Of a DNA stretch of 10,240 bases, positions 1 to 6,497 are shown piece by piece (the stretch's first letter is position 1; every line of letters starts with the position of its first letter). Both the position numbers and the translations under genes were made by a program. Origin of the DNA: Candidatus Saccharibacteria bacterium UBA2866. Its GTDB lineage: Bacteria; Patescibacteriota; Saccharimonadia; Saccharimonadales; Saccharimonadaceae. Where the stretch lies: assembly GCA_002350545.1 (NCBI GenBank), contig DEEY01000024.1, positions 88,821 to 99,060 on the forward strand, given 5' to 3'. The notes beneath the pieces are model-generated. The model was not told where the DNA came from, made no database searches, and saw only the letters and a program-made list of their open reading frames with translations.

Positions 1-282
1 ATGCCTGAAGCAGTATTTGCTAAATCTGAAGACGTATTAGACTACATTGCTCCCGACCAAACGGTTATCGTAGATCCCCCTCGCGCCGGTTGCGACCGAA
101 AACTAATTGATAAACTAAACAGCATTAAACCCAAAACAATCATTTATCTCTCTTGCAATCCCGCCACCCAAGCTCGTGACATTAAGCTTCTCCTTGAAAA
201 CTATCACATCACGACTATCAAAGCTTTCAACTTCTTCCCTCATACCCCTCACATCGAAAACTTAGTTGTGCTATCATTATAG
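1..282 (+). CDS. TrmA/RlmD-family RNA uracil-C5 methyltransferase, C-terminal part (5' end outside window)
   Basis: This is the last 93 residues of a SAM-dependent methyltransferase that makes 5-methyluridine in RNA (RlmD/RlmC on 23S rRNA or TrmA on tRNA U54). The sequence shows the family's hallmark run: the DPPRAGCD motif (residues 25-32 of the visible part), the SCNPATQARD motif with the catalytic cysteine that attacks C6 of uracil (about residues 51-60), and the closing FPHTPHIE segment, in which the Glu is the usual catalytic base. The family is normally 350-450 residues, so most of the protein, including the SAM-binding motifs and any TRAM or Fe-S region, lies upstream of the window; the ATG at base 1 is probably internal. 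RNA target cannot be decided from this fragment. The next gene starts one base after the stop, so the two are probably cotranscribed. Confidence 0.9.
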   Translation: MPEAVFAKSEDVLDYIAPDQTVIVDPPRAGCDRKLIDKLNSIKPKTIIYLSCNPATQARDIKLLLENYHITTIKAFNFFPHTPHIENLVVLSL

Positions 283-283
283 T

Positions 284-994
284 ATGAGTAGGAATCGCAA
301 AACCTTCATTGCAATAAATCTGTTTATCTTTATCACGATGATAATTGCCGTCACGTCAACCCTTATTTTTGGTAGCCGCGCCACCAGGCTTGATGCTGGT
401 ACTACCGCTGGTGTCGCCCAAATTACTGAAGGTGCTTTCGGTGGTGTCGAAATAAAATACTGGCACCACGTTGCCTCTTTCACTATCCTTAGTAATATTT
501 TCCTCGGTATCGTCGCTCTTATTTCTGCTATTATTGCCCTAAAAAACCCTAATAAACCGTTCTCTCCCAAAGTATCCACTTGGTACCTCATTGCCGCTAC
601 CTCGGCCATGCTTACGTTTTTAGTAGTAATTTTTTTCCTTGCACCCATGCGCGCCATGAACGGTAAAAACTACTTCGATATGCTTCTTGAGCAAATGTTT
701 TTCCTACACTTCTTAAACCCTATACTCAGCACAGTCAGTTTTGTTTTCTTTCTTAATACTAAAGAAAAAATCGGCTTAAAACCTCGTCTTCTCTCAATCC
801 TTCCCCCAGTCATTTATTCAACTCCCTACATATTCTGTGTCTGTATTATTAAATGTTGGCCAGATTTCTACGGACTCACCTTCGGTGGCAAATATTATTA
901 TATCCCCATCGACTATCTCGTAGTTTGCGGAATTATGTTTGGTGTTAGTAGTGTTCTCGCTGCACTACACAACCACTTCTCCAAACCAGAATAG
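284..994 (+). CDS. Pr6Pr-like (FAR-17a/AIG1-like) six-helix membrane protein
   Basis: This is an integral membrane protein of 236 residues with about six hydrophobic segments (roughly residues 8-29, 64-86, 102-120, 138-157, 170-190 and 209-230). Features resembling the Pr6Pr/FAR-17a-AIG1 group are the SFT-LSN motif opening helix 2 (65-71), the Leu-His-x-x-x-Pro segment in helix 4 (141-146) and the PP-IY-TPY stretch in helix 5 (174-182). Some FAR-17a/AIG1 eukaryotic members hydrolyse fatty-acid esters of hydroxy fatty acids, but no activity is established for the bacterial ones and I do not infer one. I prefer the ATG at 284, one base after the preceding stop, to an in-frame ATG at 266 that would overlap the upstream gene and add only six polar residues. 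No strong Shine-Dalgarno is visible, so translation may be coupled to the upstream gene. The family call is from motif memory and is moderate. Confidence 0.65.
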   Translation: MSRNRKTFIAINLFIFITMIIAVTSTLIFGSRATRLDAGTTAGVAQITEGAFGGVEIKYWHHVASFTILSNIFLGIVALISAIIALKNPNKPFSPKVSTWYLIAATSAMLTFLVVIFFLAPMRAMNGKNYFDMLLEQMFFLHFLNPILSTVSFVFFLNTKEKIGLKPRLLSILPPVIYSTPYIFCVCIIKCWPDFYGLTFGGKYYYIPIDYLVVCGIMFGVSSVLAALHNHFSKPE

Positions 995-1002
995 TTTAAC
1001 TA

Positions 1003-1032
1003 TTTACAACCCCATCAAACTCGTGCTATAAT
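1003..1032 (+). promoter_or_regulatory. Strong extended -10 promoter for the structured leader and surface protein gene
   Basis: A -35 box TTTACA (1003-1008, five of six matches to TTGACA) is followed by an 18-base spacer and a perfect TATAAT (1027-1032) preceded by TGC, giving an extended -10. A start 7 bases downstream would be at 1039, exactly the first base of the closing stem of the RNA described next. This is the best promoter in the window. Confidence 0.85.
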
Positions 1033-1038
1033 AAAAAA

Positions 1039-1175
1039 GCAAACACTTGATAGTTTATGGTAACGCTGAACCATTTTATATGGAACAGCTTAACAGCTAT
1101 TAATGGCGCCGTTGGGCACCAGTTGTTAGGCTGTTTCAGCGTGACTACCGAGTGTTTGCACCCAGCGGCGTCATT
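1039..1175 (+). ncRNA. Candidate structured RNA with three-way junction and long pseudoknot (leader or small RNA)
   Basis: No known RNA family was recognised; the call rests on base pairing read from the sequence. P1 is an 11-bp closing stem (1039-1049 with 1149-1159, one G-U). Inside it, P2 (1063-1070 with 1135-1142) can be lengthened by GGTA (1059-1062) with TACC (1146-1149). P2 leads to a junction holding a small hairpin P3 (1071-1074 with 1080-1083) and a 12-bp helix P4 (1084-1095 with 1124-1135, one G-U). P4 is capped by a hairpin (1104-1110 with 1115-1121, one C-A mismatch). The whole strand 1102-1116 is also complementary over 15 bases (two G-U pairs) to 1161-1175, just outside P1, which would form a pseudoknot and compete with the capping hairpin. 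The predicted transcription start matches the first P1 base. No terminator follows, so it is more likely a 5' leader acting on the gene at 1220 than a free small RNA, though processing is possible. Confidence 0.7.
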
Positions 1176-1183
1176 TATATGTC

Positions 1184-1214
1184 ACCTCTGGAATAAAATA
1201 ATCGAAACAGAGGT
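1184..1214 (+). promoter_or_regulatory. Hairpin that hides the ribosome binding site of the surface protein gene
   Basis: ACCTCTG (1184-1190) pairs perfectly with CAGAGGT (1208-1214) across a 17-base loop. The right arm contains the Shine-Dalgarno AGAGG (1209-1213), six bases before the ATG at 1220. Folding would block ribosome access, so this is a plausible translational switch. It starts 9 bases after the 3' strand of the proposed upstream pseudoknot. The pairing is seen directly; regulation is inferred. Confidence 0.6.
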
Positions 1215-1219
1215 AATGC

Positions 1220-2824
1220 ATGAAGAAGCAAACTAGTAAAATAAATAATATCAACAATAGGCGGCATCATAGCGCCGGTATGTTTTACACTTCTTCAGCC
1301 GGCGCTGTGGCTTCGCTTATTTTAATGTGTAGGTGTTCTATAGTACCAATCAGTATGATTGTCTCATTATGCTTCATAAATATCATTATCCTTAGCCTCA
1401 CTGGAGCTACTAATACTTTTGCTGTAGGTAGCGTATCACTCAGCGTCAGTAGCAACACAGTAGACTTAAGTATTACTCCTACTCGCGTTACAGGTACCTT
1501 TGCTAAATCAGATAATATCAGTATTTCTGCTTCCACTAACAATAGTACAGGCTATACACTCATGTTAGCAGCCAGTAGTAGTACTGACTATGATAAACTG
1601 AAGAACACTACTACTAATACCTCACTCTCTTCTATTTCATCAGCTACTACCGAAGAATCCTTCAAAGCTCTAAATGGTACAGCCTATAATGGTAAATGGG
1701 GATATCTACCTAGTAAGTATTGTACTAATGGTGAAAGTAATTCCTGTACTACTAATACAGACTTCCTCCCAGCTCCTACAGTAGGAGGAGATATTATAAG
1801 TAAGACAGACTGTGCTAATGGTACTATAGGTACTACTTGTTCTAATAATACTGATAACTACACTCTAGCCATAGGAGCTAGAGTAGATAGTACTACTAAG
1901 ATAGGAGCCTATACTAATACCTATAATGTTGTATTAGTAGCAAACGAAGTACCATATACCATTACCTATCACGATAACATCATTACTAACATGCCAGTAG
2001 ATGTAGCTTCTGCTTCTTCAGCATCAACTGTTAATATCTCAAATAACACTCCACAAAGAGCAGGCTACAGCTTCCTAGGCTGGTGCAGTGTACAACCTAC
2101 TACTACAAACGGCACAGATACCTGTATTGGTGGTACACAGTACGCTGCTGGAGATGCTTGGACACTAGGTGCTAGCGATAATAACCTAAGTCTTTACGCC
2201 ATGTGGAGCGGCCCCTGGATACAAGATTTCACTAATACTACGTGCCAGGACCTAGCGTCGTCAAGCAACTTTATAGTGTATGATAAACGTGATGATGCCG
2301 ATTATACCGTTAGGTACATTAACGGGAATTGTTGGATGACCCAAAACCTTAGGTTTACTGGTACTTCTATAAACCCTACAGATACCAATATTGATACCGC
2401 CAAAACTATGTCTTATGGAGATTTAACATCAGGAAACTCATATACTCAAGCAAGAATACATAATTCCAATTCTAAAGATATCGGCGAAAGATATAATTAT
2501 TGTGCAACAACAGCCGGGACCGTCTGCAATACAACACCAGCTGATGCCTCATATAGCCTTTGTCCCTCCGGATGGCGTTTACCTACTCGAGAGCAATACC
2601 TCACTATTACCAGTTATACCTCAAAATTTAACCCTATTACTGGTGGCAATTATGCAGACGGAGCTTTACGCGACGCTGTTACCGGCTACTGGTGGACTGC
2701 TACCAAAACTAGCGATGGAACCTTACAATTATTTGCGCACTTCCAAAATGCCTCCAATCTTCAATCAGCGTCTTCTTATTATAAATACGCTGGGAACTAT
2801 GTACGCTGTATCCGTTATGACTAA
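1220..2824 (+). CDS. Secreted surface protein with InlB-type B-repeat and FISUMP domain
   Basis: This 534-residue protein has a basic N-terminus, a hydrophobic stretch at about 41-62 and a likely signal-peptidase site near TNTFA (64-68), so it is probably exported. Residues 70-240 are rich in Ser, Thr and Asn and look beta-rich, with several Cys. Residues 247-329 resemble a Listeria-Bacteroides InlB B-repeat/Flg_new module (YTITYHDN opening, AGYSFLGW, closing LYAMW). Residues 353-534 match the Fibrobacter succinogenes major paralogous (FISUMP) domain: NGNCWMTQNLR (368-378), CPSGWRLPT (448-456), GYWWTAT (489-495) and the closing YVRCIRY. Such proteins are usually surface-exposed, with a presumed adhesion or binding role. 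There is no LPXTG motif or C-terminal anchor, so anchoring is unknown, perhaps by an uncleaved N-terminal helix. The gene has its own promoter, a structured leader and a hairpin over its ribosome binding site, suggesting tight control. ATG 1220 is set by the AGAGG at 1209. Confidence 0.85.
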   Translation: MKKQTSKINNINNRRHHSAGMFYTSSAGAVASLILMCRCSIVPISMIVSLCFINIIILSLTGATNTFAVGSVSLSVSSNTVDLSITPTRVTGTFAKSDNISISASTNNSTGYTLMLAASSSTDYDKLKNTTTNTSLSSISSATTEESFKALNGTAYNGKWGYLPSKYCTNGESNSCTTNTDFLPAPTVGGDIISKTDCANGTIGTTCSNNTDNYTLAIGARVDSTTKIGAYTNTYNVVLVANEVPYTITYHDNIITNMPVDVASASSASTVNISNNTPQRAGYSFLGWCSVQPTTTNGTDTCIGGTQYAAGDAWTLGASDNNLSLYAMWSGPWIQDFTNTTCQDLASSSNFIVYDKRDDADYTVRYINGNCWMTQNLRFTGTSINPTDTNIDTAKTMSYGDLTSGNSYTQARIHNSNSKDIGERYNYCATTAGTVCNTTPADASYSLCPSGWRLPTREQYLTITSYTSKFNPITGGNYADGALRDAVTGYWWTATKTSDGTLQLFAHFQNASNLQSASSYYKYAGNYVRCIRYD

Positions 2825-2880
2825 ACTTCCGAAACATAAAATAAGTACAACTTGTCGTTATCACCATTTATCACCAGAAT

Positions 2881-2937
2881 CCAAATATAAATTTTCTCAG
2901 CGCGAAGCGAAGGTGGCGAAGAAAATTTCGTATTTGG
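2881..2937. repeat. Long imperfect stem-loop downstream of the surface protein gene
   Basis: CCAAATA (2881-2887) and AAATTTTCT (2889-2897) pair with AGAAAATTT (2920-2928) and TATTTGG (2931-2937), giving 16 bp with a small asymmetric internal loop. The 22-base apical part is GC-rich and contains a CGC-GAA-GCG mini-hairpin. No T-tract follows on either strand, so it is not a classic intrinsic terminator; it may be an mRNA 3'-end stabiliser, a Rho-type end or a dispersed repeat. The rest of 2825-2960 holds only a tandem copy of TTATCACCA (2858-2866 and 2868-2876) and no gene I can support. Confidence 0.55.
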
Positions 2938-2960
2938 AGTTTAACAAGCTAACTTCCCCC

Positions 2961-2989
2961 TTTATTTCCCTCCTCACATATGCTAAAAT
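2961..2989 (+). promoter_or_regulatory. Promoter for tRNA-Ser(GGA) and probably the ABC-MurE operon
   Basis: An extended -10, TGC followed by TAAAAT (2981-2989), has a weak TTTATT at the -35 position (2961-2966, 17-base spacer). A start near 2996 would leave about five bases before the tRNA. No other good promoter is visible before the ABC transporter gene. Confidence 0.55.
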
Positions 2990-3000
2990 AATCACAAGAC

Positions 3001-3090
3001 GGAAGTGTGGCCGAGTGGTTTAAGGCGCACGCTTGGAAAGCGTGTGTGCGGGCAACCGTACCGTAGGTTCGAATCCTATCGCTTCCGCCA
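3001..3090 (+). tRNA. tRNA-Ser (anticodon GGA)
   Basis: This is a 90-base class II tRNA with encoded CCA. The acceptor stem GGAAGTG pairs with CGCTTCC (one G-U), followed by discriminator G and CCA (3088-3090). The anticodon stem CACGC/GCGTG holds the loop TTGGAAA, giving anticodon GGA, which reads TCC and TCT serine codons. The long variable arm is typical of tRNA-Ser, and the T-loop is TTCGAAT. It lies only 25 bases upstream of the ABC ATPase start with no terminator between, so it probably forms the 5' part of that operon's primary transcript and is cut out by RNase P and 3' processing. Confidence 0.97.
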
Positions 3091-3115
3091 CATTAAAATA
3101 CAACGGAGTATATAG

Positions 3116-3958
3116 GTGAGCGAAAACATATTAATCGAGCTAAAAGGATTAACTAAACGTTATGGTTATGGTGATACGGAATCCTACGCCCTAAAAGATT
3201 TTGATTTAACTATTAAACGCGGTGAATTTATCATGATTATGGGCCCATCCGGTTGTGGTAAAACCACCTTGCTTAATATCATCGGCCTCTTAGACCGCGC
3301 CTCGCATGGCGAATATATTTTAAATGGTGAAAACGTCGCTAGTATTTCCGCTCGGCGCCAAGCTAAACTTCGAGCCAAAAAAATCGGCTTCGTCTTTCAA
3401 AACTTTAATCTCATCGAAGATTTAACCGTCATTGATAACGTTGCTCTTCCTCTGGTTTATACTGGCTATTCTAAAACCGCTCAACTCAAAAATGCTTCAA
3501 ACGCTCTTAAAAGGTTTCATTTGAATGAGCGCGAGTACTATCTTCCCTACCAACTTTCCGGCGGCCAGCAGCAACGCGTGGCTATAGCCCGAGCAATTGT
3601 CGGTGACCCAGAAATTATCCTTGCTGACGAACCTACTGGCAACCTCGATTCCCGTGCTTCACATATTGTTATGGAAGAGCTAAAAGCCATCCATGAAGAG
3701 GGTAACACGATTATCATGGTAACCCACAACCCGGCCTTAACCAGCTACGCCACCCGTGTAATTAATATGCTTGATGGTCAAATTGATACCGACGTTAAGA
3801 CTGTCGCTGACGCTAATTTACCACAACCTATCAGTGTTAAAATTAAAAAACGCAAAACACAAGAGCCGGAAATGATTATTACCCCCGATGAAGAAGAGAA
3901 AAAGCCCAAGAAAAAATCTAAAAAACGTAAAAAATCAGAAAAAGGGAGGAACAAATAA
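3116..3958 (+). CDS. ABC transporter ATP-binding protein, MacB/LolD type
   Basis: This 280-residue cytoplasmic ATPase powers the permease encoded next. All nucleotide-binding motifs are present: Walker A GPSGCGKT (43-50), Q-loop Gln95, signature LSGGQQQR (147-154), Walker B IILADE (167-172), D-loop NLD (176-178) and switch His204. The spacing and EPTGNLD wording match the MacB/LolD/FtsE subfamily (mechanotransmission-type exporters). The core ends near residue 222; the remaining 58 residues are an extra tail that becomes very rich in lysine after about 242, which is unusual for this family and might contact membrane lipid or nucleic acid. The start is GTG at 3116, supported by CGGAG at 3104-3108. 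The stop overlaps the permease ATG by one base (TAATG), indicating translational coupling. The substrate cannot be read from the sequence. Confidence 0.93.
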   Translation: MSENILIELKGLTKRYGYGDTESYALKDFDLTIKRGEFIMIMGPSGCGKTTLLNIIGLLDRASHGEYILNGENVASISARRQAKLRAKKIGFVFQNFNLIEDLTVIDNVALPLVYTGYSKTAQLKNASNALKRFHLNEREYYLPYQLSGGQQQRVAIARAIVGDPEIILADEPTGNLDSRASHIVMEELKAIHEEGNTIIMVTHNPALTSYATRVINMLDGQIDTDVKTVADANLPQPISVKIKKRKTQEPEMIITPDEEEKKPKKKSKKRKKSEKGRNK

Positions 3959-5190
3959 TGGCTTTATTAATTAGAACTCATTACCATCTTGCGAAATCCG
4001 CCATTAAAGAAAATCGCACCCGCTCCTTCCTTACTTGTCTTGGCATTGCCATCGGTGTTGCTAGTATTATTTTGATTCTTTCTCTCATGGGGAGCATCTC
4101 TAATCTTATTAAAGAGCAAACCAAAGAAATCGGTGCCGATCTTATTGTAGTTCGCCCCAGCTCCACCAAAGACAACCTTACGAATATAGTCGAAGAATTA
4201 ACCTCCGCCAACTCATTTCAAAAGTCTAGCCTCAGCATCAAAGATATTAAAACTATCAAAGATGTTAAACATGTAGCCGCCGCTGCACCAATCGCAGTTT
4301 CCACCAACACCGTCAGTTCAGAAAAAAACACTTTTGACTCTGTTCCTATTCTTGGCACTAACAGTGATTTTATTAAAATTGAACCTCTCGCTTTGCGTTA
4401 TGGCTCCTTCCTCACTGACGCCGAGGATAGTAAATCCGTTGTTCTCGGCCACACATTGTCTCTCGCCCTCTTTAATACCATCAATTCTACTGTTGGTAAA
4501 AACATCGATATTATGGGTGAGAAATTTATGGTCGTTGGTGTTCTCGACGAAATCGAAAAATCCATCAATTTTGATAATGTCGATTTTGATAATGCTCTTA
4601 TTATGGATGTGGACTCACTTGATAAAATTACCGGCTCTACCCAAATTCAACAAATCAATATCAAAGCCGAAAACACCGATAGCCTTGCTACCATCTCAGA
4701 AGATATTAAATCTGCTCTTGAAAACCAAAAACAAGGAGACAAAAACTTCAGTGTTACCTATGGTGATGACATCACCCACCCCGCTAGTAACCTCTTCACT
4801 ATCGTATCGGGCATGCTCGCCATTGTGGCTGGCATTTCCCTCATCGTTGGCGGTATTGGCGTTATGAATATTATGTTGGTTTCCGTCGCAGAGCGCACCC
4901 ATGAAATTGGTATTAGAAAGGCAGTTGGCGCCTCCTCACGCAACATCCTAATCCAATTCCTTTTTGAGGCCCTCATCCTTTCCATTTTGGGTGGCATTTT
5001 CGGTTTGGTACTCGGTTACATTCTCGCCTTCCTCATCTCTGTCGTTACTCCATTTGCGCCGTTTATCAGCTGGCAAATTCTAGCTGTCACTTTCCTCACC
5101 ACCCTGGTTGTTGGCATAATTTTTGGCATTTATCCTGCCCTTAAAGCTGCCAGCAAAAATCCAATCGACTCACTAAAACACTATAGGTAA
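3958..5190 (+). CDS. MacB-like ABC transporter permease (FtsX domain)
   Basis: This 410-residue protein has the four-helix MacB/FtsX layout: one helix after a short cytoplasmic N-terminus (about 24-45), a large extracellular MacB periplasmic-core-like domain (about 46-278), then three helices (about 280-306, 332-360 and 370-392). The loop between the second and third helices carries the family motif EIGIRKAVGA (316-325), which couples to the ATPase, and the C-terminus has the typical YPALKAASKNPIDSLKHYR ending. Together with the preceding ATPase it forms a homodimeric exporter. In a cell without an outer membrane it would not work as a classic MacAB-TolC pump; export of peptides, lipids or envelope material is more likely but unproven. 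No MacA-like adaptor gene is adjacent. The ATG at 3958 overlaps the upstream stop and is preceded by GGAGG (3945-3949). Confidence 0.93.
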   Translation: MALLIRTHYHLAKSAIKENRTRSFLTCLGIAIGVASIILILSLMGSISNLIKEQTKEIGADLIVVRPSSTKDNLTNIVEELTSANSFQKSSLSIKDIKTIKDVKHVAAAAPIAVSTNTVSSEKNTFDSVPILGTNSDFIKIEPLALRYGSFLTDAEDSKSVVLGHTLSLALFNTINSTVGKNIDIMGEKFMVVGVLDEIEKSINFDNVDFDNALIMDVDSLDKITGSTQIQQINIKAENTDSLATISEDIKSALENQKQGDKNFSVTYGDDITHPASNLFTIVSGMLAIVAGISLIVGGIGVMNIMLVSVAERTHEIGIRKAVGASSRNILIQFLFEALILSILGGIFGLVLGYILAFLISVVTPFAPFISWQILAVTFLTTLVVGIIFGIYPALKAASKNPIDSLKHYR

Positions 5191-5194
5191 TCAT

Positions 5195-6439
5195 ATGAAA
5201 AAATTATTAGAAAAACTACCTTTTTATAATCAAGCGGTTCTTCCTTACCACTACGCTCAAGCTGTTGTTGCCAGCGTCAAAAATGGCTTTCCGGGCAAAA
5301 AACTTCGCGTTATCGCTGTAACCGGCACCAACGGTAAAACTACCACTTGTTTCATGATTTGGAATATGCTAAAAGAAGCTGGTTTTAAAACCGGCCTTAT
5401 GACCACCGTTGCCTATGGAACAGATAAGCTAAAACCCGAACTCGGCCACATGACCACAGTCGATGCTTTAACCTTAAATAGCCGCATCAAAACCATTGCC
5501 GATGAGGGAGCAGAATTTCTCGTTCTAGAGGTTACTTCCCACGCGCTTGCTGAATTTCGCACTCTAGGTATCCCCATTGAAATCGCCGTTTTTACCAATC
5601 TCACCCACGAGCACCTAGATTATCATAAAACTTTGCAGGAGTATCGTAACGCCAAGGGTAAACTCTTCAAAAAAGCCAAATTCAGCATCCTAAATGCCGA
5701 TGATCCTGCCACTAGGTATTATAAACAAATCTCCAAAGATTATTCAACTTATGGTATAAAATCAGGCCAAAATAAACCATCTAAAATCCAACTACAGGTT
5801 AGCGGTGTTAAATATATATATCATGACATGCATATTGAGACTCAAATCCCAGGCGAGTTTAATGTCTATAATTCCCTCGCCGCGGCTGTAGTGGGTGAAA
5901 AGCTTGGTCTAAAGCCAGAGCAAATTGAACAAGGCATTAAATCATTAAAATCCGTTGAAGGCCGCATGAATGTAATTGACGAAGGCCAGGACTTTACTGT
6001 TATCGTTGATTATGCTCACGCTCCCGACGCTATCGAAAAGGTTTTCGAATCTGTCAAAGGACATAAGGGTAAAATCATCACCGTTCATGGTGGCGCCGGA
6101 CGTCGCGATCCATCTACCCGCCCAATTCGTGGCGAAATCCTAGGTAAACACTCTGACATCGTCATTATTACTGAGGACGATTCGCGTGACGAACCTTTGG
6201 ATCAAATCATGCAAGGCTTCAAAAAAGGCGCCGAGAAAGCCGGCAAAAAAGAAAATAAAGACCTCTTCCTCGAACCAGACCGCAAAGAAGCCATTAAGCT
6301 AGCCATTAAAAAGGCCAAAAAGGGCGACCTCGTCCTAATCCTCGGCAAAGGCCACGAAAAAACCATCCTCCGAGCTGACGGCCCTCATGATTTTGAAGAT
6401 ATCAAGGTAGTAAAAAAGGAGCTGAAAAAGGTACTTTGA
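5195..6439 (+). CDS. murE: MurE-like UDP-N-acetylmuramyl-peptide ligase, compact form
   Basis: Mur ligases join an amino acid to the growing peptidoglycan stem peptide using ATP; this one most resembles MurE, which adds the third residue (meso-DAP or Lys) to UDP-MurNAc-L-Ala-D-Glu. Seen in its 414 residues: ATP loop TGTNGKTT (43-50), EVTSHAL (112-118), FTNLTHEHLDYH (133-144), the expected carbamylated Lys154 in the AKGKLF segment, LNADD (166-170), DYAHAPDA (272-279), HGGAGRRDPSTRP (298-310), and GKGHE (384-388). At the position of the amino-acid-selecting DNPR motif it has DDSR (328-331), keeping the Arg that binds DAP in E. coli MurE. About 70 residues are missing before the ATP loop, so the usual N-terminal UDP-binding domain is largely absent. 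It starts four bases after the permease stop, with AGG at 5185-5187, and so belongs to the same operon. Third-residue specificity is uncertain. Confidence 0.85.
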   Translation: MKKLLEKLPFYNQAVLPYHYAQAVVASVKNGFPGKKLRVIAVTGTNGKTTTCFMIWNMLKEAGFKTGLMTTVAYGTDKLKPELGHMTTVDALTLNSRIKTIADEGAEFLVLEVTSHALAEFRTLGIPIEIAVFTNLTHEHLDYHKTLQEYRNAKGKLFKKAKFSILNADDPATRYYKQISKDYSTYGIKSGQNKPSKIQLQVSGVKYIYHDMHIETQIPGEFNVYNSLAAAVVGEKLGLKPEQIEQGIKSLKSVEGRMNVIDEGQDFTVIVDYAHAPDAIEKVFESVKGHKGKIITVHGGAGRRDPSTRPIRGEILGKHSDIVIITEDDSRDEPLDQIMQGFKKGAEKAGKKENKDLFLEPDRKEAIKLAIKKAKKGDLVLILGKGHEKTILRADGPHDFEDIKVVKKELKKVL

Positions 6440-6497
6440 GGACCGTAGGCTTGGCCGAACGGCCTTGAGTGTGTCCTCAAAGTACCTTTTTAGCTCC
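6418..6497. terminator. Bidirectional intrinsic terminator between convergent Mur genes
   Basis: Left arm 6418-6443 pairs with right arm 6473-6497 over 25 bp with one unpaired G (6424). An inner palindrome GGCC-GAAC-GGCC lies in the apical region. Reading +, the core GGTACTTTGAGGAC stem is followed by TTTTT; reading -, the full stem is followed by TTTTTT. Both neighbouring coding ends, including the TGA at 6437-6439 and the minus-strand TAG at 6499-6497, overlap the arms. Confidence 0.92.

Noticed and set aside
266..283. Upstream ATG at 266 for the Pr6Pr-like gene
   Set aside because: It lies inside the methyltransferase coding end and adds only six polar residues before a better start one base after the stop.
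1088..1131. Integron attC-like pair GCTTAAC (1088-1094) and GTTAGGC (1125-1131), matching RYYYAAC and GTTRRRY
   Set aside because: The span is only 44 bases, shorter than known attC sites, there is no clear L-box pair or extrahelical bases, no integron integrase or cassette array is visible, and the bases are explained by the 12-bp helix of the RNA.
1570..1930. TACTACTAATAC-like words as a phase-variable repeat tract
   Set aside because: The words are scattered and imperfect, with no homopolymer or strict tandem array; they follow from Thr/Asn/Ser-rich coding.
2858..2876. Tandem TTATCACCA copies as a possible CRISPR or iteron array
   Set aside because: Only two 9-base copies one base apart, with no spacer pattern, cas genes or replication genes.
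2502..3023. A 173-codon plus-strand open frame overlapping the FISUMP end and the tRNA
   Set aside because: It lies in another frame of a well-supported gene, passes through the stem-loop and enters the tRNA, with no ribosome binding site or recognisable domain.
4334..4867. A 177-codon open frame within the permease gene
   Set aside because: It is a Leu/Ser-rich shadow frame of the MacB-type permease; the permease frame holds all family motifs.
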